This document shows positions 1 to 11,400 of a stretch of DNA of 64,000 bases, in pieces. Each line of letters begins with the position of its first letter. Within the stretch, counting starts at the first letter, position 1. The translations under genes and the position numbers were made by a program. The stretch covers positions 718,165 to 782,164 of the forward strand of contig CALYLW010000178.1 of NCBI GenBank assembly GCA_944989445.1, in the 5' to 3' direction. Origin of the DNA: Ampullaceana balthica. Lineage: Eukaryota > Mollusca > Gastropoda > Lymnaeidae. Below the pieces are notes generated by a model. The model had not been told where the DNA came from. It was given only the letters and a program-made list of their open reading frames with translations, and ran no database searches.

Positions 1-251
1 TTGCGGAAACTTCTTTTGATACTTCCTTCCTTTTCTTATATCCTGTGTCTTTGTTAGATAATTGTGCCCATCTTTCTTCTTTTCATTTCTGTGTTTGTTT
101 ATCTTTACTTAATAATTATTATTTGTCCATGATATGATATGTATTGTATAATTAATGTAAATTTAATTTTAATACTTGTGTAGTTATTTGCACTGATGAA
201 GGCATTAGCCCAAACGTCTACTTGCATATTAGTCAATTAATAAAGCATTAA
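1..251 (+). repeat. Repeat tail with hammerhead-like core motif
   Basis: AT-rich sequence with a motif at about 192-217 that reads CTGATGA, a short AGGC/GCC stem and CAAACGTC. This resembles the hammerhead-type core found in the terminal repeats of Penelope-like and related retroelements, except that the expected GAAA reads CAAA. No coding frame is present. The LINE at 252-669 has inserted into its end. Assignment to an element class is a guess. Confidence 0.3.
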
Positions 252-669
252 TAGCTAGGACATGAAAAAAGAATGAGCCCGGGTGTATTCCCAAGGCATC
301 GGCAAAGAGGAAGACAGGTCCCCCACGTCTCTGATGTCTTTAAAGATGTTTGCCAGAGAGACATGAAAGCAGCCAGAATAAGCACAAGTGACTGGGAATG
401 TAAAGCATAAGAGCGATCTATGTGGCGCACAATTGTCAAAGAGGGCCTCATAGTAGCCGAGGAGCGAAAGATGGAGGAGGCTACGGACAGAAGAGCTAGG
501 AGAAAGGCCAAAACATTGGGAAGCACAGAACTCGTGTGCAAAAACTTTGGAAAAGACTGTCACTCAAGGACAGGACTGCTCAGCCACGAGAGGAAATGCA
601 ACCCAACCCAACGGTGATGCACCATCGTCTCTTGAGACGGAAGGATGCTGATTATTATTATTATTATTA
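252..669 (+). mobile_element. 5'-truncated LINE 3' end with zinc finger and TSD
   Basis: Relic of the C-terminus of a non-LTR retrotransposon ORF2 followed by a (TTA)n tail at 648-670. The frame at 420-617 ends in a finger of the form VCKNFGKDCHSRTGLLSHER, a hallmark of the C-terminal end of several animal LINEs. The middle cysteine of the usual CKNCG is F here, so it is degenerate. The insertion is bounded by a perfect 11-bp direct repeat TAAAGCATTAA at 241-251 and 670-680, which I read as the target-site duplication. Related 3' ends lie at 38452-38612 and perhaps 34345-34682. Confidence 0.75.
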
Positions 670-844
670 TAAAGCATTAAGGTATTTTTTATCACACAAT
701 TCGTTTTTGTATCTTGTACTTGTATTTTAATTCAGTTCAACATTTTTTTTTCCAAGTTTACATATTAGTATTACATTTTAGGCTGAATGTTCATTCAGGA
801 TCATTCATTTAAAAACATTATTTGACAAAGCCTTAAATTAATCA

Positions 845-3800
845 TTAAAATTGGAGGTAATCACCATTGATGTGCTGAACAATGGCTTCTGCTAAGGCCA
901 GGCCACTGATAGCTGCCCCTTGGACACATGGACTAACTAACCAGTCACTGCAGATTCCTATTTTATGAGCAGCATCAAAAACACACTCGGTTCCGCCAGA
1001 AAATTTATTGATGGGGACTCCGGCCCCCCATAGCTGAAGCTTACGAAAACACACTTTGGGTAATTTCCCACTCATTCCTGTGGCATCGGCAAACGATTGT
1101 AACATCAAGTGACTAATGTGATTGGCAATATTGGGTGGAATGTGTTCTTGTGGAACTTTGTTCTGTTCTCCTAAAGCCTTTGAGCTGATGATTGTCCAGC
1201 ATTCATACGGACTTGCACAGGATCCACTCTGTGGCCTGTCAGACTGTAGTTTCTGTGTGTTGTTAGCCACCCACGAGAGGTTCTCATGTTGAACATGTGC
1301 CCCTTGGTAAGGTAGGCCCAGCGGTCTTTCAAATGCAACCATGAGAACAAAGAGGGAACACAAAGTCATGCAGTTTTGTTTTGTTGATAACTGAGATGAG
1401 AATCTTGTCAAACAAAGTCTGTGAATTTCTGGAACGCCAGCATTTTCAACCAGTCTGGCAGCACATTTGCCGTTGTGCGCTATAACCACGTAGTCAAACA
1501 TGCCCCATCTGTCGACAGACCACTTGCCAACCATGTCGTTGAAATGTATTGATCCAATCCAAACTGGCCGCTGGACTTGACAAAATTTGGCTATGCTCTG
1601 GGAAACAGATCTCATTCCATTGGTGCCTGAATTATTGTAATTATGCAAAGATTTTCAAATAAAATTGTTTAAAATCTAGAAATAATTTAATGCAATGAAA
1701 CATATTTAAGCAAACCTAACAAGAGAGCATTGAACATCAAATTGATTTTTTAAATATCTAGATTAAATAGATTTACTGTTGACTAAGATTACAAATATGC
1801 ATGTCAAGTGACACATCTTCATCTACCTATGTATGCTTTTTTTGGGCTTCTCTCTGGAATAAATTTTCCATTCTGCAATATTCCAATTGGACCATTCCAT
1901 ACTCTAGCTGCCCCATCTCTGACCAAGTAATTTACAATTTTCTTGAATCTCTCATCACTAACAGTGAAATATTGTACAGAGTGATCAAAAGTTGTTGACA
2001 CACCATTGACTAACTCCGTACGGCTGGAGCAACGTCCTCCAACTGTGTGTTTCCCTGTTTAGAAAAATAAATAAAATACAGATAACTGATAAGGTAACTG
2101 ATGTTTCAAACAATAACACACCTAAGACTATTTGTCAATAAAATTTAGCTGTAATAAAATTTTCTAGTACAGAACTTCTGTCAAAGGGATTTGTGTTCTT
2201 GGAGTTGGAGCAGACAAAGTAATATTATACTGAAGTGTAATCTAGGCACATAGGTGCTGTATTTATGTTGCACAGCCTTAAGTTTAATTGGTCCATAAAT
2301 TTATAAGTTCCAAGCTAGGTATAGTGTCATGAGTCATAGTATTAAAATGTAAGTATATACATGTAATAGTATTTGTAGATAAGTCAAGAAATTTTAGTTG
2401 TAAACTTCATTTTAAAACGCAGAGTCGACTTATCCATGGGTCAGTGCTAATTGGTATTCAATTTGGTGCACACAATGGGGGGCAATGTCGAGTTACCTGA
2501 AATGCTAGTTTATTTTGCTGTATGTTGACCAAGATACCGGGAATATGCACCCACACAGGTAACCAGCAGTCTGTTGATGCTGGACTGAAATCTGATACCA
2601 AGCTACATACATGCACATCGTTATTGCTAAATGCTAGCTGGTGAAACAACACCAACCGCATATATCTGCAGCGTTCAGCGCACGGTCAACTAATGGCTTT
2701 GACTTTGAGGCTGAGCATGTATGCACTGCTGATACAGAGGCTTAAGGACCATACCCATAACTGTTTGATTGTTCAAGGATCTGTATCTAGGTAAAATCTC
2801 ACAAAATTATAAAAATTACTGAAATTCAAAGTCTAAGTTTTACCCTTGACTTATCTGAAGGTCAAAAAGCTACCCTCGGCTTATAGACAAGTGTATACTG
2901 TAATAATTATAATTCAGAATTAAACATGAATTGATTGACGCTTATGTCACTTACCTTTACATGCATTACTTTATTGTATACTAGTAACAAAGCCCGCCCA
3001 AGGACGGGAATAAGTGTAGGGTGACCTGTGAAGTTCATGGACGCTATGTTTTGGTAGTTGTTATGCTGAAGCGTTTGCAGGACATTGTCGTCGCAGGGCA
3101 AGGGATGTGGACAACAGCAGCAAAAACAACAACAAAACAACAGCAACAACAAAACAACAATAACAGCAGCAAAAAACAAACAACACTTAAAACTCTTGCC
3201 ACTACCCCCAGGACCATCAAGGAAAAAGCATTTAACAGAATTGTCATTGGAATAAGCGGCAGGCATCACTTCAAGATGGGAACAACATACTGAATTATGA
3301 CAAAAAAAACTGCACCAATAATAACTCGTTTTGAACCGTTTTGAATGTAAATTTTTCTCCGCTAGTGATTGGCTGTAGGAGTCATATGTGTTTGAGGGAC
3401 CAATCGCTATAGATGACGGGACAGAAGGACAGAACTTTGCCTTTTATTATATAGGATTTTTTTTTACAATTCATTTTCATTTTTTTATTATAAAGATTAA
3501 CCATCCATAACTGTATCATATCAGTCAAACTAAAATAGTTTTCTCTGTGCACCTAGGCCTAAGTCAGCTAAGTCATTATCATTCCAACATTTTTGCATAT
3601 AGCCTAATTATACTATTACTAACTGCTGTTTAATGAACTGTTAACTTCATTAATTTCTTAAAAATTAAGTCTGAAGTGCAGAAAAGTATCTTTTCTTTAC
3701 TCTTCTTGTGTATTTAGGAGTTTTCCTTTGCTTACCTGTATCAAAAACTGTTACTGTTTGTAGACCAAGTTGTTTTAGGCGAGTTGCACAAGTGAGACCC

Positions 3801-3853
3801 GCTATACCTCCCCCTATCACAGCTATTTTAATACTTGAAGTAGAAGTTGACAT
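845..3853 (-). CDS. Renalase-like FAD/NAD(P)-dependent oxidoreductase, 3 exons, complete
   Basis: Exons 3853-3736, 2054-1827 and 1626-845 (stop at 845-847) give 376 codons. All junctions are GT/AG (CAG^GTAAG, AACAG^GG, ATAG^GTAGAT, TTCAG^GC) and phases close. The start is the ATG at 3853; the frame runs a few codons further up but without another ATG. Residues 8-22 carry the dinucleotide-binding motif VIGGGIAGL. The GGR motif that follows the FAD-binding fold in amine oxidases and renalases is at 45-47 and is created only by the exon 1-2 join. FDHSVQYFTV follows. The C-terminus has SDWLVSPCVQGAAISGLALAEAI-like residues, the second FAD-contact segment. This pattern fits COG3380, known mainly from bacteria, plants and fungi. 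Likely a soluble flavoprotein; its substrate cannot be read from the sequence. There is no signal peptide. Intron 1 carries a short Helitron. Confidence 0.85.
2981..3456 (-). mobile_element. Non-autonomous Helitron, family 1 copy a
   Basis: Read on the minus strand it begins TCCTATATAATAAAAGG and ends with a hairpin (CCCGTCC/GGGCGGG) followed by CTAG, the Helitron end rule. Inside is a (CAA)n-rich stretch at 3108-3185 next to the block CACATCCCTTGCCCTGCGAC. That block also occurs in the copy at 6482-6979, so these are one family. It sits in intron 1 of the renalase-like gene. The polyleucine/polyglutamine frames here are artefacts of the repeat. Confidence 0.7.
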
Positions 3854-4218
3854 TTTCTGCAACGACGGGGCAACGAAGTTTAAGACAAGTTAAGTCAATT
3901 AAGTGATTACTCAGTCAACTGTGAATTACTACTATATAACTTATAAATATAACTTTTATAGGCCCTTTTATGCCTCCTCTTTCCCAATTGACCGTTGTAT
4001 TCAAAGTAGCAGTTAATAAAGAACTTTGCCGTATTATGAATAATTATAAATTATGTGTTACATAAACATTGCAATACTACTTTGGCTTAGGCCTAGGCTA
4101 TTTCGCGTTGTGTTTACATTGGTGTTGTAGCAGAGTGATTTCCCTTAGCGTTGTAAACAAGGCTAAATTATTTTAAAAAATAATAATTATAATGAAACGA
4201 GATACGCCACAGATTTGC

Positions 4219-4660
4219 TCATGGATAGTGAAAATAAAAGGGGGGAAAGAACTGACACAAATTACAGCACGAAGAAATCAAAACAACGATTTGGAGGGGG
4301 GGCACCGACGCATTGTTGGTTTCGAGACATTCGCACCTTCCCACCACTCTTCGACACCCTAGCTTGCCAACCATAAACTGTGATTGGCCGACCCTAGCGA
4401 GGGTCAGCCATGTTCGCAAAAAAAGGCTGAAATGAACGGGTGCAAACACATTTTTAAAAGTTAAAGTTTACGTTAGGGATTGAACCTTCAGAGTGTAAGG
4501 CGGACGTGATAACCACTACACTACGGTACGCATCACATGTTATTCTGTGGAAGGAACAACGAAAGTCATCGCAAGGACCATTGTTGCCAACTATAAACTG
4601 TAATTAGTGTGATTGGTCGACCCCAGCGAGGGTCATTCCTCATGCTGGTGTGCACATACT
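4219..4660 (-). repeat. tRNA-Val-derived SINE and partial second copy
   Basis: On the minus strand, 4537-4466 resembles a tRNA-Val with TAC anticodon: the A-box region TAGTGTAGTGGTTATCAC and the anticodon loop CTTACAC are clear. The 3' anticodon stem is mismatched, the T arm is shortened to GGTTCAATCCC and the acceptor ends do not pair, so it is not a functional tRNA. The body continues to about 4219. A segment around 4366-4420 (CCAACCATAAACTGTGATTGG, GACCCTAGCGAGGGTC) recurs at 4583-4650, indicating a second partial copy. Confidence 0.6.
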
Positions 4661-4694
4661 CGCTTAGGTGAAATATATATATATATATATAGAC

Positions 4695-5190
4695 TAGTTT
4701 GTGCTGCGGCGCCGTGGCACCTGCGGCGCCCCCCTTTTTTTTAAGGGCACCTACGGCGCCCACCTTTTTCAAAAGCCCAACTAACTTGTCCTTGTATGAT
4801 AAATACGTAATATTAAACTTTCTTAAATGTACACAAAGTATTTTATAATAGTTTTTTTTTATGTCAAAAGCCCAAGTAACTTATCCTTGTATGATAAATA
4901 CCAAATATTACTGAAATGTACACAAAGTATGTATATAATATAGGTTGTGCTGCGGCGCCCACTTTTATTTAGGGCACTTACGGCGCCCACTTTTCTCAAA
5001 AGCCCAACAAACTTGTCCTTGTATGATAGATACGTAATATTAAACTGTCTTAAATGTACACAAAGTATTTAAAATAGAGGTTGTAGGGCGCCTACTTTTT
5101 TTTTGGTCAAAAGCCCAAGTAACTTATCCTTGTATGATAAATACGAAATACATGTATTCCTGAAAATTAAACAAAGTATTTATATTATAA
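4695..5190. repeat. GGCGCC-rich tandem repeat, four units
   Basis: Four units share a core AAAAGCCCAA, ACTT, TCCTTGTATGATA, AAATGTACACAAAGTATTT at about 4773, 4865, 4993 and 5105. Units 1 and 3 read CCCAAC and TTGTCC; units 2 and 4 read CCCAAG and TTATCC. The structure is therefore an alternating two-unit higher-order repeat of roughly 220-240 bp. GC-rich blocks with GCGGCGCC precede units 1, 3 and (in reduced form) 4. No coding frame. Confidence 0.7.
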
Positions 5191-6481
5191 GTTTTACAGT
5201 GCTAATCACCACACGATTTTTAAACTAATTTTAGAAAGCAGCGCACCAAATTACTGTACCAAAAAATAACTATTTGAGTCAATCAGCACTGCTTACAACA
5301 CAACATTTTAAAAAAGCAGAGTGATGTCCCTCAGCGTTAGGCATCAGTGATAATTGAGCGTAAATATATATATGATAGTATAGTACAGAGTTAATAAGAA
5401 AGGTTTGGGTTAGGTTGAGTTGCGTATTTGTTTTCCTTCTCTTCTCCTAGATGAGCGGTCATCTAAAGCTGACGAGTCTCATCTGCCCGAAGCAACTGGT
5501 TTTGAGGCACTAGTGGTCCGCCTCTCACCCCTTCTCCTGTTGGTTGGGAACAGGCTTCGCCGGATTTGTTTGAAAAGCCACACTTTATTAACATGATCAT
5601 CATTGATAAATCTATGACATGAATTCAGTCATCTAGTGATCTAGCCTTTGTATTCAATTGTGTTTTATGTCATAAAAGTAACAGTGCATTTATATAAATA
5701 TGGGGAAACCAACGCCCTCATCACAAAATTTTAACAGCATACGGCACGGGATTTTCTGAAATAATGCAAATCACAATACGACTTAACCGTCATTTATTTT
5801 ACATCTTTTTTGTTTTGGCTCGCGGCAGCATTAATCATAAATGTTTCTCTGTTTTAATTTACAGACACAGTTGGCGCAAGTATTTTAGCTCAGCAGAAGA
5901 TTTGATTAGTGGGGTGGGTTAAGGCAGTGGTGAATACTCAGTTTTTTTTCATTTAGGGGGGCATATAATATAAAGAATTATATATTTTTCCTCTCAGTGA
6001 TGTTATTTTAGCATGTTTATTGTAACAATATTATGTTAGACTTTGGAAAAAAAAATTATTAGAATGTAAGGTATAAACACAGAATACAATTTTCATTTCA
6101 AGGTTTCTTTTTTTGCGTTTTCTCAATTGTACGTTTTATCATGTGTTGATGTAAGATTCTAAATATTTCATAAATGGTGTGATAGATTTGTTTGAAATTT
6201 ATAATGCATGCTTTTTTAATCTATATGAAGAGCTCAAGAGAAGAAACGGCGATGTCACATTTTTGTAGTTTGGAGATATTCAAGTCTTAAAGTTCAAAAT
6301 TATACATATATTGTATTTCTTATAAATTAACTAAATAAATTTGAATTTTTAATTGGGTTAGAGACAGAATTTTTTCATAAAACCTCATTCAGAACATTCT
6401 ATTTATGACCCTCTATCAGTACCGCTGTATACATATTACATTCCAAAAATGTCACTTTTTCCCTTGTGGTCTTCATATATA
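5191..6481. other. Intergenic, no gene seen
   Basis: AT-rich spacer between the renalase-like gene and gene A. A more GC-balanced block at about 5400-5575 (GACGAGTCTCATCTGCCCGA and flanks) looks like an old repeat, but I cannot assign it. Nothing else is supported. Confidence 0.4.
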
Positions 6482-6979
6482 TCTTTTATTATACATATAA
6501 GACGCATTTGTTGTCTGTCTGTTCCCTAATAACTCAAGATCCAGACAACCAAATAACGTGAAATTTGGTACACGTACACAAAATTATACCGGAAAGGTTA
6601 TTAAACAGGTTTCGTTCCATATATATAAGATACTGGGGGCCGGGGGCCCAAAATGTAATTGTTCCTTATATGAGCTATATAAAATAAAAATTATTGAAAA
6701 TTAAGACGTAAAATAATGACGCAAAATAATAAACATTTTGGTGTCGAGATTAACAAGAAGGCGATTATCGCCATAAAATAATTTTGTTGTTGCTTTTGTG
6801 TTGTTTTTACCGTTGTTCACATCCCTTGCCCTGCGACGACAGTGTCCTTCATGTTGTTGTTTTGTTGTTATTTTGTTTTTGTTGTTTTTGTCGTTGTTGC
6901 TTTGTCGTTTTTGCTGTTTGTTGTTTTGTTGCTGTTTTTGTTGTTGTTGCTGTTGTTAAACCCGGGCACTTGCCCCTAG
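6482..6979 (+). mobile_element. Non-autonomous Helitron, family 1 copy b
   Basis: It starts TCTTTTATTATACATATAAG and ends GGGCACTTGCCC then CTAG(T), that is, a terminal hairpin plus the CTRR end. The 5' part has the leader-like block TAACTCAAGATCCAGACAACC and GGGGGCCGGGGGCCC, also seen in the larger Helitrons in this window. The 3' part is TTGTTG-rich and shares CACATCCCTTGCCCTGCGAC with 2981-3456. No transposase. Confidence 0.7.
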
Positions 6980-8298
6980 TATTTCTATATACTCTTAGAA
7001 GGATTTGCACACAATCTGCACCATAACAAGTTATTGTAATTTTTATTAAGGCTAAGGTGAAAAATTTCTATTAATATATATCATACAATTTTAAAAATTC
7101 CCAATTAATAAGTTTATTTTTCAAGATTTCCTTCTAACACTACTAATAGTGAGTGCATTTTGATTATGACAGGTGGTACACAAATTATTTTTCACATGAT
7201 TTTGGTATTAAGAAGATTTTTATTCTATGAAAATATTTTTAAAATAACAACTTCTGACACATTCAAATCAAAAGCAAAAAGAAATATTTTTTTTTAACAA
7301 ATCTGACTCAATTTCATGTTTTGATAACTATATCAAATAACTAATGTCACAAAAAGCAGATTTTTTATTAGGTACTAAACATTTTAGTTTTTTATTGCCA
7401 CCCCTCCCTCTTAAAAAAACAAACAGATAATAGTCACTGGAGATTACAAAAAAATTAAATTTATTAATGAAATTATTGGAAAAAATGTATTCCATCTGAA
7501 CACATGCAGCATTTAAATTAAGGAGAGGCCACTCCAACAAAAAGACACACCTGTCATCAGGCGTGATCATAGCCGACGTTGGTTTGTGTAACACATTGGC
7601 AGACGTTGGTTTGTGTAACACGTTGGCAGTGAGTCAAAATATGACATAGCATTTATGATTCAATGGCTGAATAATGAATAGACGCAAAAGCTATCAATAA
7701 AAAAAAATTGACCTTAAAAAACATTTTTATGAATAATACAGCATTTAAAGATGAAATAATGATGTATATGACCTTTGATTTTTATACACACAACAATCTG
7801 TCAAAATGCACAGTAATTCTTTTCATAGAGAGAGAGAGAGCTAAATACAAACATACACAATTGGCTACGTGATTATTATAACTGGTTATTTTTTTTAACC
7901 AAAAAGCTGAATTGTTCAATAATTGAATGAGCTGTACAAGTCCAAAAGCCATATCCAAACTGAGGGGAACATTTCAAAGGTTTTAAATAAATAATAGCTG
8001 TCAACTTAAATCCAAGCCATTATGCATGTTAACAATTAAAACACATTAAAAATTGATCATGGTTTCAATGATTTTTTTTAGGCTATCATTATGTTGAGTT
8101 TTAAATTCAGAAAATAATATTAACATAAAATAACATTAGCATGTACAGTTATAAAATAAAGCAAGGAAATGTTACATATCCCCCCCCAATCCCCCACTTT
8201 GCTGGAAGTTTGATCTGCTCCAGAAATGTTGGCCTTTTCTCCAGCAATTAAAGTGAAGGGGCAAACATCTTCACATTACTTTCACACTTTATAAATGA
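6980..8298. other. 3' flank of gene A, no gene seen
   Basis: AT-rich. A 25-bp direct repeat (GACGTTGGTTTGTGTAACAC) occurs twice at about 7573-7622, and a (GA)n run at 7827-7842. No protein-coding frame is convincing. Confidence 0.4.
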
Positions 8299-8304
8299 TT
8301 TATT
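8299..8304 (-). terminator. Candidate poly(A) signal of gene A
   Basis: AATAAA on the minus strand about 175 nt downstream of the gene A stop codon. Other A-rich hexamers are common in this AT-rich DNA, so this is only the nearest canonical one. Confidence 0.3.
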
Positions 8305-8479
8305 TAAAAATCTACCTTTTTAAATACCATTTATAAATTACGTAAAATCCCATAACTTTTCATCAAATTTAAATTGAAAAACAATTAAATCAAAGTTTCT
8401 GTAGTAGTGTGCCTTATAAGAAACTACACTATCATTTTTTAAAAGTCATATTTTCATCAAAGCATTTCAAGTGTACATG

Positions 8480-11400
8480 TTAGGAAAGGTTTTCATTGTC
8501 CAACAGATTCCTCAGATCTTCAAAGGCCTGAAAAATAGAAGGAAAAAAAAATTAATTCATCATTGATCTGGTAATGAAATGCGCTTAAATTTTTAACTCT
8601 AGATTTTTAGTGCAATTTTTTTGAATGTTTTTTTAAATGCATCTTCCACACTGTTCATTCCATAGGCGAGACAAATTATTGAAAGAACTCTGGAGCTATC
8701 ACTGATACCAGGTGGAATAGACCCAGTTGGGATGGCCGGGTTAAACAGAAATTGAAGCACCTTTATTTCTATGTTGTGATTTCCCATTAACAAACACAAG
8801 ATAAAATCATTCCTTTTTTTATTTATTTACTATTTTATATTTTTTAAACGACGATTTTTCTAGTGGTGACATTTGACACAGCATCAGCTGTTAATTGATA
8901 GTACCTGTAAAATCCAAACCTTGTCATGAAAACATTTGTTTTGAACACTGATGATATCTAGGCCAGGCTCCAGGGAACCAACAAGTTTTAGCTGAAAGAT
9001 ACAAATTTAGCAGTCAGGATTTGCAGCAGATTAATGAAACTACTGTGGTACAATTATCACTTACAGTAGGATGAACTGTTGTTATGCTGGATCTTCTTTT
9101 GTTTTTAAATGGTTAAATAAATCCCCTCTAGATATAATCTAAACAGAACCAGGTATATAATGCCAAATACAAGACTTAGGGAGTTGGAAGATGAGCTGAT
9201 AAAATGTCAAGAAATATAGAAAATACCTTATCTTGACATCGTCTTAATAAGTGGAATTTGAAATGTGTAAGACCGTGATAAGATGCAAGGTACTGTTCCA
9301 TTGAGTTGCCAATCACAACTTCCTAAGAGTGCACAAATATATTTTTTTTAAACACAAGATATATCAATATTAAAGGCTAAACAATAACAGATAATTTATC
9401 TAAATTAAATACGTCACGCAAATCAATGACATGAATTTCAATCCTCACCAATAAAAAAAAACAATCCTCACCAATAAAAAAACTAAGAGGGAGAAGCGTG
9501 GAGATTTCAACCTGTCTTTACCTGAGCAACTTCAACTCCTTTGGATTTGTCCTCATCTAAAAACCAGGGGTCATAACCAAAACCAAACATAAGCACAGAT
9601 CTAACACCCTTTTCTGTGGTCTTGTTGGTCGTTGCCTGGTCTGTCTGGGACCAATTTTGTCGACGGATAGTTTTCATGTTAGGACAGTTCCTAACTCTGA
9701 TCTATATAAAAAAACGAACAAGGTCAAAGTTACAAAATTTGAAAATATATTACTGCAAGTGGCTAACACAGTTCAAATAGATACTAAATTTTTTTGGGGG
9801 TAAGATTTTTAAAGAATATTTCCTCACCTTGAAATCTTCTTTCATACTGACTTGTGACTCAATGAATGCAATTTTTTCTTTAATCATGCTGTCAATGTAT
9901 GTGATTGGTTCTATGAAATGAATATCTGTAAAAAATAAATATTAATGTCATATATTTGAGTTGACAATCAATGGCACACCAACAAGTAGTGGGACTTAAA
10001 AAACTATCCACAAAAACTATTCAAACAAACCTCTGTGAGAGAATCCATTAACAAAAATTAACGATGAAATATTTGCTAATGTGTAAGATGACATAAGGTA
10101 TCCTTTACTTCAGATTTTTAAACAATAACTTACCATCCTCATCTCTGACAAGTTTCAAGAAAGTGGGGTCGGCCGCTTGCCTGAAAATAGCCTCAATGTA
10201 GATGTAGAATTTCTCCAAAAGATCATCATTGGCAAACTTCTTTTCAAGACTTAAGAGAAATATGAAAAAAAAACACAAATGATATTATGCAAATATTATA
10301 ATAAAATTAATTTTTTAAATAATAGATATTATCTTAATTTCAATTAGATTTTGGTTTTGAAAAAGTGCTGTAAAAAAGGCTGGTCATAAAATATTTTAAC
10401 TTTAAAAAATGGATAAACAAATCAAGCTAAATTATTTTAAACAACAGTTCCAGCTGAGAAACATTTTGTTGGCTTTACTACTTAAAAAATATGTATGAAT
10501 CTTTTCAATGTCTGTGGGTTTTTTTTATAGTCAACACTGTGTTGTTCGAAGTTGCCCTTATCTTCATTAATTTTATTAGACAACTGGAGAAAAAAAATAT
10601 TCTACTACATTAAATAAGTGTTGCAAATGGTGGGGCAGCAAGTGCACAAAAACTTTTCAATCAATTTTAAAAAGTGCTTAGTGTATGGTGCAACAATAAG
10701 TATAAGTAGAGTGGCAAATTCCTTTTATTAAAATACATGTGTTTATCAAAGGTGTTGGACGTTCTGAATAGCATTCTTAACTTGCATAGTTGTGCTGCTA
10801 ATTTTTTTAACTAATTTATATTTATTTTAATAAAAGTTTCTTTTAACAAAGGTTAAGAATGGCAATACACACCTTTCAAGTGGAGGTGGCTTCGGGGCAC
10901 ATTCTTCTTTTATTTCTACAATACTCTCACCATCATGTGTAGATATTTGATTGACTTGGATCTTTTCAAACAGATCTATCATTGACTGAGCCCAGGAAGA
11001 GTACTGAGGATGAGGAAATTTATTGGTGAGATATTTATCTACCAAGGATTATTTTAACTTGATGCATTTTAAAATGCTTTTTTTTTCTTTTCAAAATTAT
11101 GTATTAATACAAATCTTAAGAAGTTGGGGTATTTTGCAATATAAAACATGAAACAGACAATATTAACTTACTGCATATAAAGATTTGTGACGCACTCTAC
11201 CCTCTGATACGATCAATTCAAATTTCCTCAGCATATTGGGTCCTTCCATTCGCCAGATAGGATAATTTTCCAACCTTCTCATGTCTGATTTTTCAATAAG
11301 ATACTGACCAGTCTGTGAAGTAAACCAAACAAAGAGACCAAAATTTTATTAAGAATTTCCAGATGTGACATCTTTGTAAAATAAGCATTCTGTCCTCGTG

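Noticed and set aside
4466..4537. tRNA-Val (TAC) gene
   Set aside because: Acceptor and anticodon stems do not pair and the T arm is shortened; better explained as a SINE head.
6784..7026. Plus-strand Leu/Phe/Cys-rich frame that looks like membrane segments
   Set aside because: Produced by the TTGTTG-rich interior of a Helitron; the same happens at 2907-3269.
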